A stretch of 64,000 nt of DNA from Siphonodentalium dalli (lineage: Eukaryota; Mollusca; Scaphopoda; Gadilida; Siphonodentaliidae): contig CP136064.1 in the NCBI GenBank assembly GCA_032622095.1, positions 218,874,205 to 218,938,204 of the forward strand. Direction: 5' to 3'. Positions 22,629-34,692 of this stretch are shown in pieces (the first letter of the stretch is position 1; the number at the start of each line of letters is the position of its first letter). Position numbers and translations under genes: made by a program. Under the pieces are notes generated by a model that ran no database searches, was not told where the DNA came from, and saw only the letters and a list, made by a program, of their open reading frames with translations.

Positions 22629-22839
22629 CTGTTAAAATCAAAAGATAAGAGACCTAGTAACTTTAAAACCATATATATTTAATACAAAAAATCAGATGAT
22701 AAGATAGATTGCTAAAAAATATGTTGTTGATGGAAATTGTTATAACACGAAGAATGTAATATTTAGATGAACGATGGACCGTCGTGCATGGACATGCATG
22801 AAAACGGGGGAAAACGTCGCGTGTGATTTCGCGCGTAAT

Positions 22840-23979
22840 GGTCAATTCCCACCGGGCGCGAACGCGCGATTTTTACGGCCGTTTTATGTCGCCCGCAGCG
22901 GTTTAAACCGCGCGATTTTTATATTCACACCCAACACGACCGTATCGCTTACCACGGAGCGGTCACAACCGTGATTTTATGATTCGTCGATTTCTCGTAT
23001 TGTGGCAGACCAGCGAGATAATTGAGTCGCTGTCAAATAGGATGTTTGTCCGTGCGTTTTTGCCCTATATTTTAAGGCGACATATTCAAAGGTTTTGTAT
23101 ATTTTGTTCCGATAATGCTATTGAAGACGAAAAACATTTTCTTTTAGAATGCAGCGCTTACCGCACACAACGTCTCGAGCTCACTAACCTTATGAAGACA
23201 CAGTTTTCAGACTTTGAAAGCATGACCCAAACTGAACAGCTTGTCAAAATCTTATCCAACAATGTGTCAAATACATGCACTTCAATTTGTCATATGATCC
23301 GAAGATTATTCTCCGCACGTGATGAGCATCGTATCATAAATCAATGAACAAATACAGAATAGATGATCCATTGCACATTCAGCTTGACCTTGTATTAATA
23401 TCATTTATTATACTGTTCAATACACAATGTACAATTATATGTTATTATGTATGCATATACTGTCCTTATAAGGATGTTTTTGCCAATTAAACTTATCTTA
23501 TCTTCTATTCATTTGTCGCCCCGATAATAAAGGTGATGGCGTTCTGAAGTGCAACACCATGTGTGTCTGTATGACACGAAGTCGAAAGAGTATACAATAA
23601 TAAAAAGATAAGAGAAAATTCCTGACTTGTGAAGTCACTTTGGCCACAATTTGCACCCCACCACCGATAATAAAAACTCACGAACTTGAATTATAGAATG
23701 AAATTCAATTAAACGTAATTGCTATGAGTATTTAGGAAGTCCGTGCACCATATTTGACAATGAAATGAGTTTGAGAAAGTCGTACATGTATAGGTTGAGA
23801 AAATTATGTTTGAAATGACTGCAAAAGATGAACTCAAACGATTATCTGCCCTAATAACCGTGCGCATGAAGCGATTCAGTCGCTTTCGATGTGAATATAA
23901 AATTCGCGCGCTTTGAACCGCTACTGACAACAGAAAACGGCCGTAAACATCGCGCACTCGCGTCCAGTGTGAATTGACC
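22840..23979. mobile_element. TIR element with ~100-bp GC-rich ends, containing a LINE fragment
   Basis: The left end GGTCAATTCCCACC... and the right end, whose complement reads GGTCAATTCACAC..., share an arm including TTTACGGCCGTTTT, AGCGGTT and TTTTATATTCACA. Arms run about 22840-22950 and 23860-23979 and are rich in CGCG. The interior contains a 5'-truncated LINE piece. No clear target-site duplication was seen; the superfamily is unknown. Confidence 0.75.
22979..23508 (+). pseudogene. 3' end of a LINE (C-terminal zinc-finger region and 3' UTR)
   Basis: The reading frame to 23347 has YILRRHIQRFCIFCSDN followed by EDEKHFLLECSAYRTQR, a C-x2-C...H-x4-C pattern typical of the extreme C-terminus of non-LTR polymerases. 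After the stop, the sequence ends GCCAATTAAACTTATCTTAT, consistent with a LINE 3' tail at about 23505. Only the last ~110 residues survive. It lies inside the TIR element at 22840-23979. Confidence 0.75.
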
Positions 23980-24011
23980 TTTAAAAGTGAGCACAACGTA
24001 TGATCAGCCAA

Positions 24012-25304
24012 ACACCACAACCAGACCAACAGGCACACGCTGATCTATGACGATTTACAGCACAACCAGATCTACAGGCACACGCTGATCTCTGACGATT
24101 TACACCACAACCAGACCTACATGTGGGCACACGCTGATCTCTGGTGATTTACACCACAACCAGACCTATACATGTGGGCACACGCTGATCTCTGGTTATT
24201 TACACCACAACCAGATATACAGACACACGCTGATCTCTAATGATTTACACCACAACCAGATATACAGGCACACGCTGATCTCTGGCGATTTACACCACAA
24301 TCAGACCTACATGTGGGCACACGCTGATCTCTGGTGATTTACACCACAACCAGACATACAGGCACACGCTGATCTCTAATGATTTACACCACAACCAGAC
24401 CTACAGGCACACGCTGATCTCTGATTATTTACACCACAACCAGACATACAGGCACACGCTGATCTCTAATGATTTACACCACAATCAGACCTGCAGGCAC
24501 ACGCTGACCTCTGATGATTTACACCACAACCAGACATAAAGGCACACGCTGATCTCTGGTGATTTACACCACAACCAGACCTACAGGCACACGCTGATCT
24601 CTAGTGATTTACACCACAACCAGACCTACGTGTGGGCACACGCTGATCTCTGACGATTTACACCACAACCAGACCTACATGTGGACACACGCTGATCTCT
24701 GGTGATTTACACCACAACCAGACCTACATGTGGGCACACGCTGATCTCTGGTGATTTACACCACAACCAGACATACAGGCACACGCTGATCTCTAATGAT
24801 TTACAAAACAAACAGACCTACAGGCACACGCTGATATCTGACGATTTACACCACAACCAGACATACATGTGGGCACACGCTGATCTCTGGTGATTTACAC
24901 CACAACCAGACATACAGGCACACGCTGATCTCTAATGATTTACACCACAACCAGACCTACAGGCACATGCTGATATCTGATTATTTACACCACAACCAGA
25001 CATACAGGCACACTCTGATCTATAGTGATTTACACCACAATCAGACATACAGGCACACGCTTATCTCTAATGATTTACACCACAACCAGACATACAGGCA
25101 CACGCTTATCTCTAATGATTTACACCACAACCAGACATATAGGCACACGCTTATCTCTAATGATTTACACCACAATCAGACATATAGGCACACGCTGATC
25201 TCTAATGATTTACACCACAACCAGACATATAGGCACACGCTGATCCCTAAGTATTTACACCACAAACAGATCCGCAGGCACACGCTTATCTCTGATGATT
25301 TACT
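24012..25304 (+). repeat. Minisatellite, 45-bp unit with 49-bp variant, ~28 copies
   Basis: The unit reads roughly GGCACACGCTGATCTCTAAT then GATTTACACCACAACCAGACATACA. A variant carries an extra TGTG before GGCACACG, making 49 bp. Variants are grouped: most 49-bp units are in the first two thirds, while the last ~350 bp are 45-bp units only, giving an open frame of 15-residue repeats (HHNQTYRHTL core). Because 49-bp units break the frame elsewhere, the frame looks incidental. Confidence 0.95.
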
Positions 25305-25726
25305 TACCCACCAATGATGGCATTATATGACCTCAATTCGGTCAATATTCCTCGGCAGGCCAAAGTCATGACAATCACCGCTTTAAAGATATGTACATTT
25401 TATCAACTAGTATATAGTCCCATATTAACTGGTATCCACGACTACGCTATAATATAGATAATACATGGCTTGGGCTGACTTTGTCAAAATAGTGGTCATT
25501 GAGGAGGAATAGTCAACGACAAGACATGCATTATGTATTATATTATTTCGAACACTGGTGTCAATTCTCACACAATTTCTGTGTCTGATTTTGCCATATT
25601 TTTATTTACCGTCAATTATTGCAATCTTTTGACGATGATAGAGGAGCATCACTATTATTATTAGTTACATCTAACAGCATCTCTTCGTGATTCATGCATT
25701 TGTTTCTATCAATACGTCATTAGAAG
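25305..25726. other. No recognisable feature
   Basis: No gene, exon or repeat was recognised between the minisatellite and the next MITE. Confidence 0.4.
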
Positions 25727-25730
25727 TTAA

Positions 25731-26026
25731 AGGTACTCAATCCGATCAGAGGGTGCTATATTACTATTTCTTTGACTTCGGGGGTAAAAAATATTTGATT
25801 CGAGTCGAGGAACCCACACATCAAATCTCAGAGGGATCAGATATCGATTTTTGAAATTCGTTAATTTCTCGAGATCTGGGACACTAATTTAGTCTGCCTC
25901 GTGGTCAAACAGACAAATTGCGGCTGTAAGATGGATAACTCTAAAATCAAGTGGTTATTAACAAAAATATCGGATTGAGTACCTTTAACTTGTTTATCTT
26001 CGACAAAAATATCGGATTGAGTACCT
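25731..26026. mobile_element. TTAA-flanked MITE, family M2, copy 1, with duplicated right end
   Basis: TTAA is at 25727-25730. The element starts AGGTACTCAATCCGATCAGA and ends at the inverted ATCGGATTGAGTACCT (25984), followed by TTAA. The right end and flank are repeated once more in tandem (about 25961-26002 and 26003-26045), giving a second end at 26026 plus TTAA. The body matches copies at 33574-33934 (inverted) and 34693-35121. It is non-coding. Confidence 0.85.
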
Positions 26027-26045
26027 TTAACTTGTTTATCTTCGA

Positions 26046-27390
26046 CAAAAACGGAAAAGGAAGTATAAATAACGTTCACTGGCTTTACGAAATTATGACT
26101 ATCCGCTTGTCAACTAAACGGACAAACTATTAAATACATTGGATATAGATATATGATCGGACATTTGTAAGATTATTGAAATCCACCAATAATTCTAATG
26201 ATATACCTATATATATAGCAACACGTATCATGCAAGGTACAGTTTCAGCTTGGTCGTGTCTTCAGGCTGCAATCCGATTGAGCGAGTCTGTGCTATAAAT
26301 ATAAACAGAATAGTAGGCGAGTAGGAATCCCACTGGGGTACTACCGTAAAATAGTATAGCAGTGTGCAGCCAATCAGAACGCGAGAACGTCACGTGAGAT
26401 ATAATATAGTATACCTTTTGCCTTTGAACATATGTAGCCATCTGTCGCTATCTCTGACAGAACACAAAGTTCGTCATCCTGACAAGCCGAGTTGCTAGCG
26501 CATGCGTGTCTGTCATCCTGCATCAAATGTGAGACGTTATGAGGATGTTATATGCTTCTGTGTTAACTATTTGGATAAAGTATAGACTTATCATTACACA
26601 CATATGAGCATACCAGATATGCTATATGCTCTCATCCAAGTTAATACATGTATAGCATAAGGATATTGAGATATAAAAGTATATAAACAATAGACATATA
26701 GCATTATTATACAATAGATATGTACATATATCCTGGTCGATGGCATCTTGAAATTCGATGAATATATTCCGAGTTTTATTCTGACACCGCCGTTATTTCG
26801 TCAGGAATAATAACGGCGCAATCTCGTGTGCAACAATGTTGGATGGAGCAAACTAGTTGATCGCAACGCGGAAATAAAAAGTTTATGTCTTCACAGTCAC
26901 ACACGTGTTTTTAGATTTCGTTACAAATAATAGGTTAATACATGTAGATCGTCAATTTTAATATTTATACCATCGATGATTGCCATATCGCTCATTCGTG
27001 ACTATGGTACGATTGATTCGGGGAACCACATATATACTAATATACCAACATAGAAGCCAAGTATTAATATCATAACGTATGACTATTTAAATAATCAATT
27101 ATAACTAATATATATATATATATATATATATATGTAAATATACCTGGATACTCATTGCGCTTGTTGGCAGGTATTTAGTTTAATACTCGGTTCACATCCA
27201 TTCATACATGTGGATGCTCAGCTAGCTAACTTCAGTAGAAAGTTTGAGACTTTCTGTCAAACCCTGCATCTGACCATCCCCATAGATGAATGAATGTGAA
27301 TCCATACAGTGTTTCTCTCCGTGTCGTCTGCTCGCATCTACACATAGCAAATCAAAAATAGACAGATTCATGACGAGAAATTTCGATGCA
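26046..27390. other. No recognisable gene; (TA)n near 27.1 kb
   Basis: A small inverted repeat, GCCGTTATTTCGTCAGGAAT..., lies at about 26788-26816. A (TA)n run covers about 27108-27133. Nothing else was recognised. Confidence 0.4.
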
Positions 27391-28790
27391 TTACTTGTGA
27401 GCTGAGAAAACATTCGTGATTATCCGAATGAAAGAACAAAGTCTGCGGAGTAATATGGGATTCTTCATGTTGAGAATTTCATTTATCGAGGTAGCATTTG
27501 TTCGTCTAATATATTTTGGTTGTAAAAAGCGTTTTCTTTCATCCGTAAAGAACTCACATTCCAATAAATAATGAAATTCATCACCAATGTATTTGTGGCA
27601 CTTTGGGCATATTCTGTCAGCGATATCAATATTATTCCATCGGCCAGTCTCTATAGGTAGCTGGTGGTTACATGTACGAAATCGGCATAATGTTAACCGG
27701 TTTCTGGTATCAACAATATTCAAATAATCTTCAAAATGGATATCTTGTTTGCACATTTTGTATATAATTCCCCTACTACCCGAGGCCTCTATATCATTTT
27801 CCATTTATTACGCAATCTACAAATAAGGTTGGACTCAATGTATGAGAGTAATCGCTCAGTACAGTGAATTTTATCTATATCCATCAAGTGAAGCTGGCCA
27901 CATTCTGTTAAAATTTGCTTAACTTTCTTTATCCACGTCAAATTGGAGGATGAGACATTACTGAGTTTTAGCGCTAACATATATGATATTTTACAATATG
28001 TTACAATTCATATTTACTACTTTCAACCAATACTTTACCACACGCATGGTTATTAATATATCAATTGGCATACGGCCGCTCTCTCCATACAACATATAAT
28101 TGCATGTGAATGGTTTTAGTCGTAAAATAAGCTTACAACATTTTCTATGTATATTCTCAATTATATCATTATTTCCTGTCCCCCACATTTCAGACCCATA
28201 AGCAAGTATGGGTTCAACTTGTGCATCAAATAAGTCAAATTGGTCCTTTATCGAAAGGCAGTGTGCTCTTGATTTGGTGATTATGACGTACATGGCTTTA
28301 GTGGCTTTGTCTACAAGCACCTTCTTTGCTTCCGAATATGAGCCATATATTATTATGTATAATTCCCAGGTAATTGAATTTTTTAACAACTTCAATTTCA
28401 CTCCCATTATAGACAAATTTTCTCTTTTTTGGAAGGCTACGCTTTGATATCAACATTAGTTTGGTTTTATCGACATTAACTGTTAATTTCCACGTTTCAT
28501 AGTACTTATAGAATAAAAGCTGTTTGCAGTTTTGCAGGTGTTTCTGCCATTAGTATAGTATCATCTGCATACAAAATTACAAAAAGTTTCATATAGATGT
28601 TCAAATTTTTTTCAATATCATCCGACAATTTTGGCAGACCAATAACTCCTTTATTTGTCAGATAAGTTTCCAAGTCGTTTACGTACAATGCAAAAAGGAT
28701 TGGTGAAAAATTTATACCTTGTCGGACACCAAAGAAACATGGAAACAAATTGGAGTGCTCATTTCCTAGTTGAACTTTTAACTTAATGTT
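27391..28790 (-). pseudogene. 5'-truncated LINE-B (RT C-terminal half and C-terminal domain)
   Basis: Blocks on the minus strand: RT motifs GVRQGINFSPILFALYVNDLE and FVILYADDTILM (28748-28506), thumb with EPILAYGSEMWG and HRKCCKLILRL (28416-27991), a linker (27980-27789), and a C-terminal domain with LCRFRTCNHQLPIETGRW and ICPKCHKY..EFHYLLECEFF (27804-27391). Catalytic YADD is intact, but frame breaks separate each block and everything 5' of RT motif B is absent. The style matches invertebrate LINEs with the NHRLPIETGRW signature; no clade is assigned. Sequence above 28785 is the 3' tail of another LINE. Confidence 0.85.
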
Positions 28791-28905
28791 AATAATAATA
28801 ATATAATATGTTTATTCTCATTAAACCATATACAAATACAGTTTTTGAGAGAAAATAATAAAGTGAAATACATGTAATGAAATATATATACATAATACCC
28901 GACGT
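28785..28905 (-). mobile_element. 3' tail of another LINE
   Basis: Read on the minus strand it resembles the 3' ends of the other LINEs here (...GAGAATAAACATATTATATTATTATTATT), with an ATT-rich tail abutting the truncated start of LINE-B. Only the tail is identifiable. Confidence 0.45.
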
Positions 28906-29043
28906 GTTATAGGTATCTCGAGGTGTATGGTGATTTTTCGTCATTTGGCTGCATAACGTTATCCTTATTATACATTGAGAGAGACTGTAAAAGTGACACA
29001 TCAAGCCAGTCTGATCCTAATATGGGAGAAACTTTTGATATAA
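28906..29043. other. Short unique spacer before the Helitrons
   Basis: Nothing was recognised; it ends in A at 29043, the expected base 5' of a Helitron. Confidence 0.4.
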
Positions 29044-29665
29044 TCTATTATATATTTTGGAAGATCTGTCTGTGTGTCTGTGTGTCTGTGTGTCTGTGTG
29101 TGTGTTCGCGATGAACTCGAAAACGTCCCAACCGATTTCGATGAAACTTGGTATGTGGGGGTATTTTCGGCCGGGGACGAACATAGGCATATTAATTTGT
29201 CCGCGCGACGTCACCTTGACCTTGAAATCGGGTCATTTCAAGGTCAAACGCCCGAATATCACGGGATTTCGATGAAACTTGGTATGTGGGGGTACTTTCT
29301 TATGGCGAGTCTCATAAGCATATTCATTTGCCCGTGCGACGTGACATTGACCTTGAAATCGGGTAACTTCAAGGTCAAATCGCCAATTTTGATGGGATTT
29401 CGACGAAATTTGATACGTGGGGTTACTTTTGTCCACTGATTGTTTTGGACGGGTCCAATCGTGACCCCGACCAGACCTTGACCTTCAAAATGATCAATTC
29501 AAGGTCAAATCGGGTAAAACCGGATGGATTTCGACGGGCACGTTTGTCGGGTACTTTTGTCCGGGCAGTGTTTTTGGACTGGTCAAATCGTGACCCCACT
29601 TGACGTTGACCTTCAAAATGGACAATTCAAGGTCAAAGCCCGGACGAAGTCGGGTCACCTTCTAG
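29044..29665 (+). mobile_element. Non-autonomous Helitron-like element H1
   Basis: It begins TCTATTATATATTTTGGAAG and ends with the hairpin CCCGGACGAAGTCGGG, a short spacer and CTAG at 29662-29665. These match known Helitron signatures: 5' TC, a 3' hairpin about 8-10 nt before CTRR, and insertion between A and T. The interior has about four ~125-bp modules. Each holds TTTCGA-GAAA-TTGGTA and an inverted pair, TTGACCTTGAAA with TTTCAAGGTCAA. A GTCT-type microsatellite follows the 5' end. ORFs through it are incidental. H1 abuts a second copy with no intervening base. Confidence 0.85.
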
Positions 29666-29689
29666 TCTATTATATATTTTGGAAGATCT

Positions 29690-29728
<39 letters not shown>

Positions 29729-30467
29729 CGCGATGGACTCGAACACGGCTGGTCCGATTTCGACCAAACTTGGTACGGACACGTAATTCGATCCGGGAAC
29801 GAACATGGGCCTATTGATTTTCAGATCCGAGGTCAACTTTTCACGTGCCGAGGTCAAATATGTTTTTACGCTGTGTTACGGGACTTTCATTTGAGTTCGG
29901 TGCTTACAAATCGATTCGAAACAGCGCGAATAATAAAATGCCAGTCATAATAATGACACTGTGAGAATCTTTCGTGTTTCCTCTTTCCAACGATATATAA
30001 TGCGTATGTATCCGTTTTAGTTATCTGCCTCAATTATCAAGAAGAAGTGGTACTATCTTCCATCAGGATAAAAACAATGCGTAACTTCTATGACGTCGTT
30101 AGAGGTCATAACGTTAGATCACGTTAACGCTTAACCGGCCGATGCATTTGACTGTTTCAGACGTCTTGGCGATATCTCGGGCACCGATGGTAATTTATCT
30201 TTAGGTTGAAACTTGATAATTAATGAGCGTGTGTATATGAGGCGCGTTTACATACTTGGGTGGAAATCAAATCGGGTTAAACTGGCGGATTTTTACGGAC
30301 GAAATTTGATGCAAAGGATATCTCGGTATCCGCTGGGCCGATTTCCCGGTATCCGCTGGGCCGAATTCCACCATTTTTGGGGTGTTGGTGTTTGACCCCA
30401 CCTGACCTTGACCTTCAAAATGGTCAATTCAAGGTCAAAGCCCGGACGAAGTCGGGTCACCTTCTAG
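29666..30467 (+). mobile_element. Non-autonomous Helitron-like element H2, head-to-tail with H1
   Basis: The TC start at 29666 repeats TCTATTATATATTTTGGAAG directly after the CTAG of H1. The same hairpin (CCCGGACGAAGTCGGG) and CTAG end it at 30464-30467, followed by T. The 5' ~120 bp and 3' ~80 bp match H1; the middle (about 29840-30370) differs and holds ordinary AT-rich sequence with GATATCTCGG phrases. A (GT)n tract follows the 5' end. Confidence 0.85.
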
Positions 30468-30747
30468 TATATATATATATATGGTCATATATGTTTGACG
30501 TGCACAGGTCTGAGACAATCTCATCACATTTCTTCTTTAGTATAATTAATGCATGGATCAGTTTTGACACAGAACTCTGTTATATATAGGAATGTACACG
30601 TATGATTCAGGGGAGAAGCTCATATCGAACATGTTGACAACACCTGGATGTTTGAATTGACCCATTAGTCGAGATTCCACAAAACTTATTGTTAATGCTT
30701 AGTTATATAATTTAGATCTTCAAAAAAATACAATATATATTGTTGTG

Positions 30748-30792
<45 letters not shown>

Positions 30793-31788
30793 TTGAAATC
30801 ATTCGAATTACGGGGCATTTCGAAGATTTCCGTTATTTCGTATTTCCGCCAAGTGCGGACGGAAAATTGTTGAAAAATAATGAAAAATGTAACTTTCGTC
30901 GCTATAAGAGAAATTTCTTTTGTTTAAAATTGTGGGGCATCTTTAGAAAGTTTACGTGATTTGATAACGGATAACTATATTATGCAGCCTATCGGGATGA
31001 CACCACTCACCGAGACACACAATCACATCAGGCTGGGCGGGGGCATATGCAGGCAATCTATCGCTCTCATCGCATCGATGATTCAGACAGCTATAAACGC
31101 ACGATTTAGTCGAATTTTCACGGGGTTATTTCGGTCGGTGTGTGATCTCTCGGGGCCGGGTCATTCTGTTTTCGGGCATCGTCGATTGCAGTCTGTGCTG
31201 ACAGCCGATGGACACGCTTGGTTATTGGTGAGTGAGTGAATTTTAAAAGTATAAATCTTTAAACCAATAACGTATACGACTTTATTTTGGTTACTCTTAT
31301 CACCATGGACTGTTGTATATATACTGTCTCTGGATATTGTATTATATAATCATGTCCTTATGGTTACTGTATTATAAGCTTGGTTCCCGGAGAGATCACA
31401 ATATCAAATGTGTATACATGGACCATTTTTTTCAATGAAGCCGAATACAATCGAGGTAATGATTAAAGTGGCACGACATGGTATTATGTAAAATTAAATC
31501 ATAGTCTTCGGTTCAAGTTCAAGTTTATATTGTCTCATAAAATCTTCAAAAAGGAATCACGTCAGCTGTGCCACTTTAACATTCTACCTGCCTTACTTAC
31601 ACCGATTTATGCGGTGTGAGTTCACCACTACCTGCAGGTTTGCACCGATGGTGCGGGTACATCTCTGTAAACTCACGCGGACCGTCCGATGGTCCATTTC
31701 CCACATTGGGCACACATTATATTTGTGGGGTTGGGGGGTGTATGGGTCTAATTTGGTGATTAATCAAAAAAGGAATGTCGATATACAT
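30468..31788. other. No recognisable gene; (TA)n at ~30750-30790
   Basis: A TA run of about 20 units lies at 30750-30790. A 92-codon ORF at 30961-31239 has no motif. An imperfect inverted repeat around ACACCG...CGGTGT lies at about 31598-31618. Confidence 0.4.
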
Positions 31789-32345
31789 CTATACTATACT
31801 GCTGGTCATTATTTTTTCATTTATCAATTTTATGAAACGATAGACACTGTGCAGCACCTGAGATTTATTGTTTTTCATAAGTGAGATGAGTTTATCGTCA
31901 TTTGGGTGTGTATAATAGTATCGCGGAATAAATTTAACCCTGGTATCGTTGAGACTCTCACATACCAGTAGTGTGTGGTACTCGCTTCCAATATAGACTT
32001 TCCACATAACGTGCACGTGTTACTGGTGGGAAAGTTTATCCAACTTGACGTTTCAATTGCCAATCGATGATTTCGCGTGATGATGTTCGAGTACATATTT
32101 CAAATGACTTTTAATATTTTTCCATTTACACCGTTAGATAAAAGTTTGTGCACAGTCTCTGTCTCCATACTTTATCAAATGCTTTTTCAAAATCAATGAA
32201 TGCACAATATAAGCTTCTGTTGAGTGACCTAGTAATTTCTGTTAGCATGTGAAGAAAAAAAATATTATCAACTGTGGAATACCATTTTCTGAAACCGGAT
32301 TGATTTTCCTTCATTACATTCGGACATAGCATGCATTGCAAAACA
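31789..32345 (-). pseudogene. LINE-C relic with large internal deletion
   Basis: The upstream piece (32341-32126) has RT motif A: NQSGFRKWYST and CAFIDFEKAFDKVW. The downstream piece (32096-31789, two frames) has the C-terminal domain: NHRLAIETSSW, CTLCGKS and HTLLVCE. The catalytic YADD region and thumb, normally several hundred residues, are missing between 32126 and 32096. The domain style is that of LINE-B. Confidence 0.8.
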
Positions 32346-33569
32346 TTGACCGTCTAGGCCGAGATTGTGCAGTCCCTAATTCTGCTTAACAGCCTTAACT
32401 CGAAATTTCAATTGTCCGTAGTCAAGATGACTATAAGTATTATTATTAAATACTTTTTCGGTATTACTAATTATAATAATGTCTTAAGATCCACTTGTAG
32501 GCTAAGGACACGACACTAATTTCATTGATGATATAGGTAAACAAAATATAGTATCCATGTTATGCACCCCTCCCACCAAAAAAAAACATAATTAAAATTA
32601 TTCTTTAAAAAATATGTAAAAATTTGCGGTGCGTGTAAATATGCCGCACATTTTGTTTTACATTTGTGATATCAAAGAGCATGGTGGATAATGCGTAATC
32701 TGTGCCATTTATTTTATAAGCGTTCCAGTGATTATATTACCATTGTCGTGGTAATAGACGCCTTTTGCAGAATTAACTACTAATTATAGTAATTACGAAT
32801 AGGGTAATACGTCACTATAATTTGTGTTCTTAAGTTCCAGATGGTTTATCTGGTCCTCAATCTGGGAGTTGACTATGATATTGTGTCTTAAAATTGAAAT
32901 CGCCTTAATTTCTATCTTTTATTGGCAATCAAATCGTTCGTCGCAATGAAACACGAGAATCTTGCGAAACACAAAGCGCTAAGCTATGACCTGATAACAA
33001 TATTATTATCAAAGTAAAACATAATCACGATAAACAGAACCATATCACCTAACTACGAGTGACAAACAGTCTAAACGGTACGAATTTCTCACAAACGGAC
33101 CCATATTCGTCAAATCGGCGAAAAGGTTATTGGACCAACCGAAAAATTTACGTTTACTTTTCGACTATTATGTACGACTTCCTATTCATAATTCTTCTCA
33201 GTAGTAGTTCATTATGCGATATTATTCCTTTACAGTCCGATTCAATCGAACATTATATATTAATCGACATCATACTTTACAAAACAGTTCAGTATTATTT
33301 AACCATTCCCCGCATTGGCTTTGATCGGTACATTATCAGACCAATTTCCGCAACCGAATTACAAGAATATTGTGTGATTTAAATGTCATGTAATTAAAGA
33401 TGTTGAGGTCCCAAATTGAGTAAAGGTATACTTTGTTCACAACAATTAGCAACGTATATAGTCAGGTACATCTCGGGCGGCTTCCACTCAGAGTGGTCAT
33501 GCACTTGCCGCGTTATAATATTGTCAGCCTGCCAGACGGTTTATTAATGACTTCTATTCTGGAACACAA
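32346..33569. other. No recognisable gene
   Basis: AT-rich sequence. The 107-codon ORF at 33059-33382 has no recognisable motif and no splice context. Confidence 0.4.
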
Positions 33570-33573
33570 TTAA

Positions 33574-33934
33574 AGGTACTCAATCAGATCAGAGGTTTCC
33601 CCATATCATCAAGATACAACAACAACAACAACATTTCCTCACAATACGCTTTAGTTATCAGAATCGATTAATTGCAACAAAATAATGTTAACCACTGTCA
33701 ACTATGGCATCAAATTTGTTTTTAGAGTTATCCATCTTCATCCGCAATTTTGACCGATACCATCCTTTTGACGGCGTGTTTCTGGCCCACACAAAATTGA
33801 AATAACAAACTTCAAAATCGATATCTGATCACTCTGAGCTTTGATGGGTAGGTTCCTCGACTCGAATCAAATATTGTTTACCCCCGAAGCCAATGAAATA
33901 GTAGTTATGGGGTGTTTACTCGGATTGAGTACCT
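33574..33934. mobile_element. TTAA-type MITE, family M2, copy 2 (inverted)
   Basis: It starts AGGTACTCAATCAGATCAGA after TTAA at 33570 and ends CGGATTGAGTACCT. The right TTAA has mutated to TTCA. Its body is the reverse complement of the 34693 copy, including a (GTT)n tract and AACTCTAAAAACAAATTTG-type sequence. Confidence 0.85.
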
Positions 33935-34692
33935 TTCAACTGTCACCACTAGTTCCTCCGTGTTAGTAACATGAACCATAGATCTCAGCCATCTTCCCGG
34001 TCAATAACGTAGGACTTATCTTTTAGAGTATATCACCCCAATACCAAATATAAGGCAATCTTAAAGACATATTAAGGACATGTTCGGGTGCGTGAAACTG
34101 ATAAGTTAGTACTCAGGCGCTATACTAACTGTGGGAATGTAGCAATCTACTAATATCGCAGAAAATCTAAATGAAATCGACCACAGCACTCCATACATAT
34201 CATCGTTTGAACTCCGCATAATTGTAAATATTTACATCTCGATTCCGGACGCGACAATCAGTGACAAACTAACGCATTTAGTTGATTTGGATTAATTTTC
34301 ATAATAATAACTACTTTGAGTAAAAGTATTCTCCATTTCTATTTGAACACCCAACATGAGCGTTTCACATCGCTTTAAGGTAAAACCGTGTTCGCGAAAC
34401 GCACTTTTGACTGGGGTGTGAACTCAGTACAACTAAAATGCTTTATCTACAACCTATAATTATGACGCTTTTTTAAGAAACTGTTTTTTGTTCTTGAAAT
34501 CCTGATGAACTGAATGTGGATTGTTTGAAAACAAACTGACTCACTTAAAGATGTTCTGTCCGATTTGACACCATTGACACAACCACCTTCTGTGTGTTTT
34601 CAAGAAAATAATTTGATCGGACATTCCAAGAGCCCCATGTTGTTTTTGGTGACCAGATATCGACTTTTAAAAGAGGTTTTAACACGTTTTAA
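33935..34692. other. No recognisable feature
   Basis: Spacer between two opposed M2 MITE copies; nothing was recognised. Confidence 0.4.

Noticed and set aside
24012-25304. CRISPR-like appearance of the tandem array
   Set aside because: Units are contiguous without unique spacers, and the genome is clearly eukaryotic.
24967-25317. 116-codon frame of 15-residue repeats
   Set aside because: It is the minisatellite read in one phase; 49-bp units break the frame elsewhere, and there is no splice or promoter context.
29057-29436. Several ORFs across the Helitron H1 tandem modules and GT repeats
   Set aside because: Low-complexity starts and repeat-driven frames on both strands, with no protein motif.
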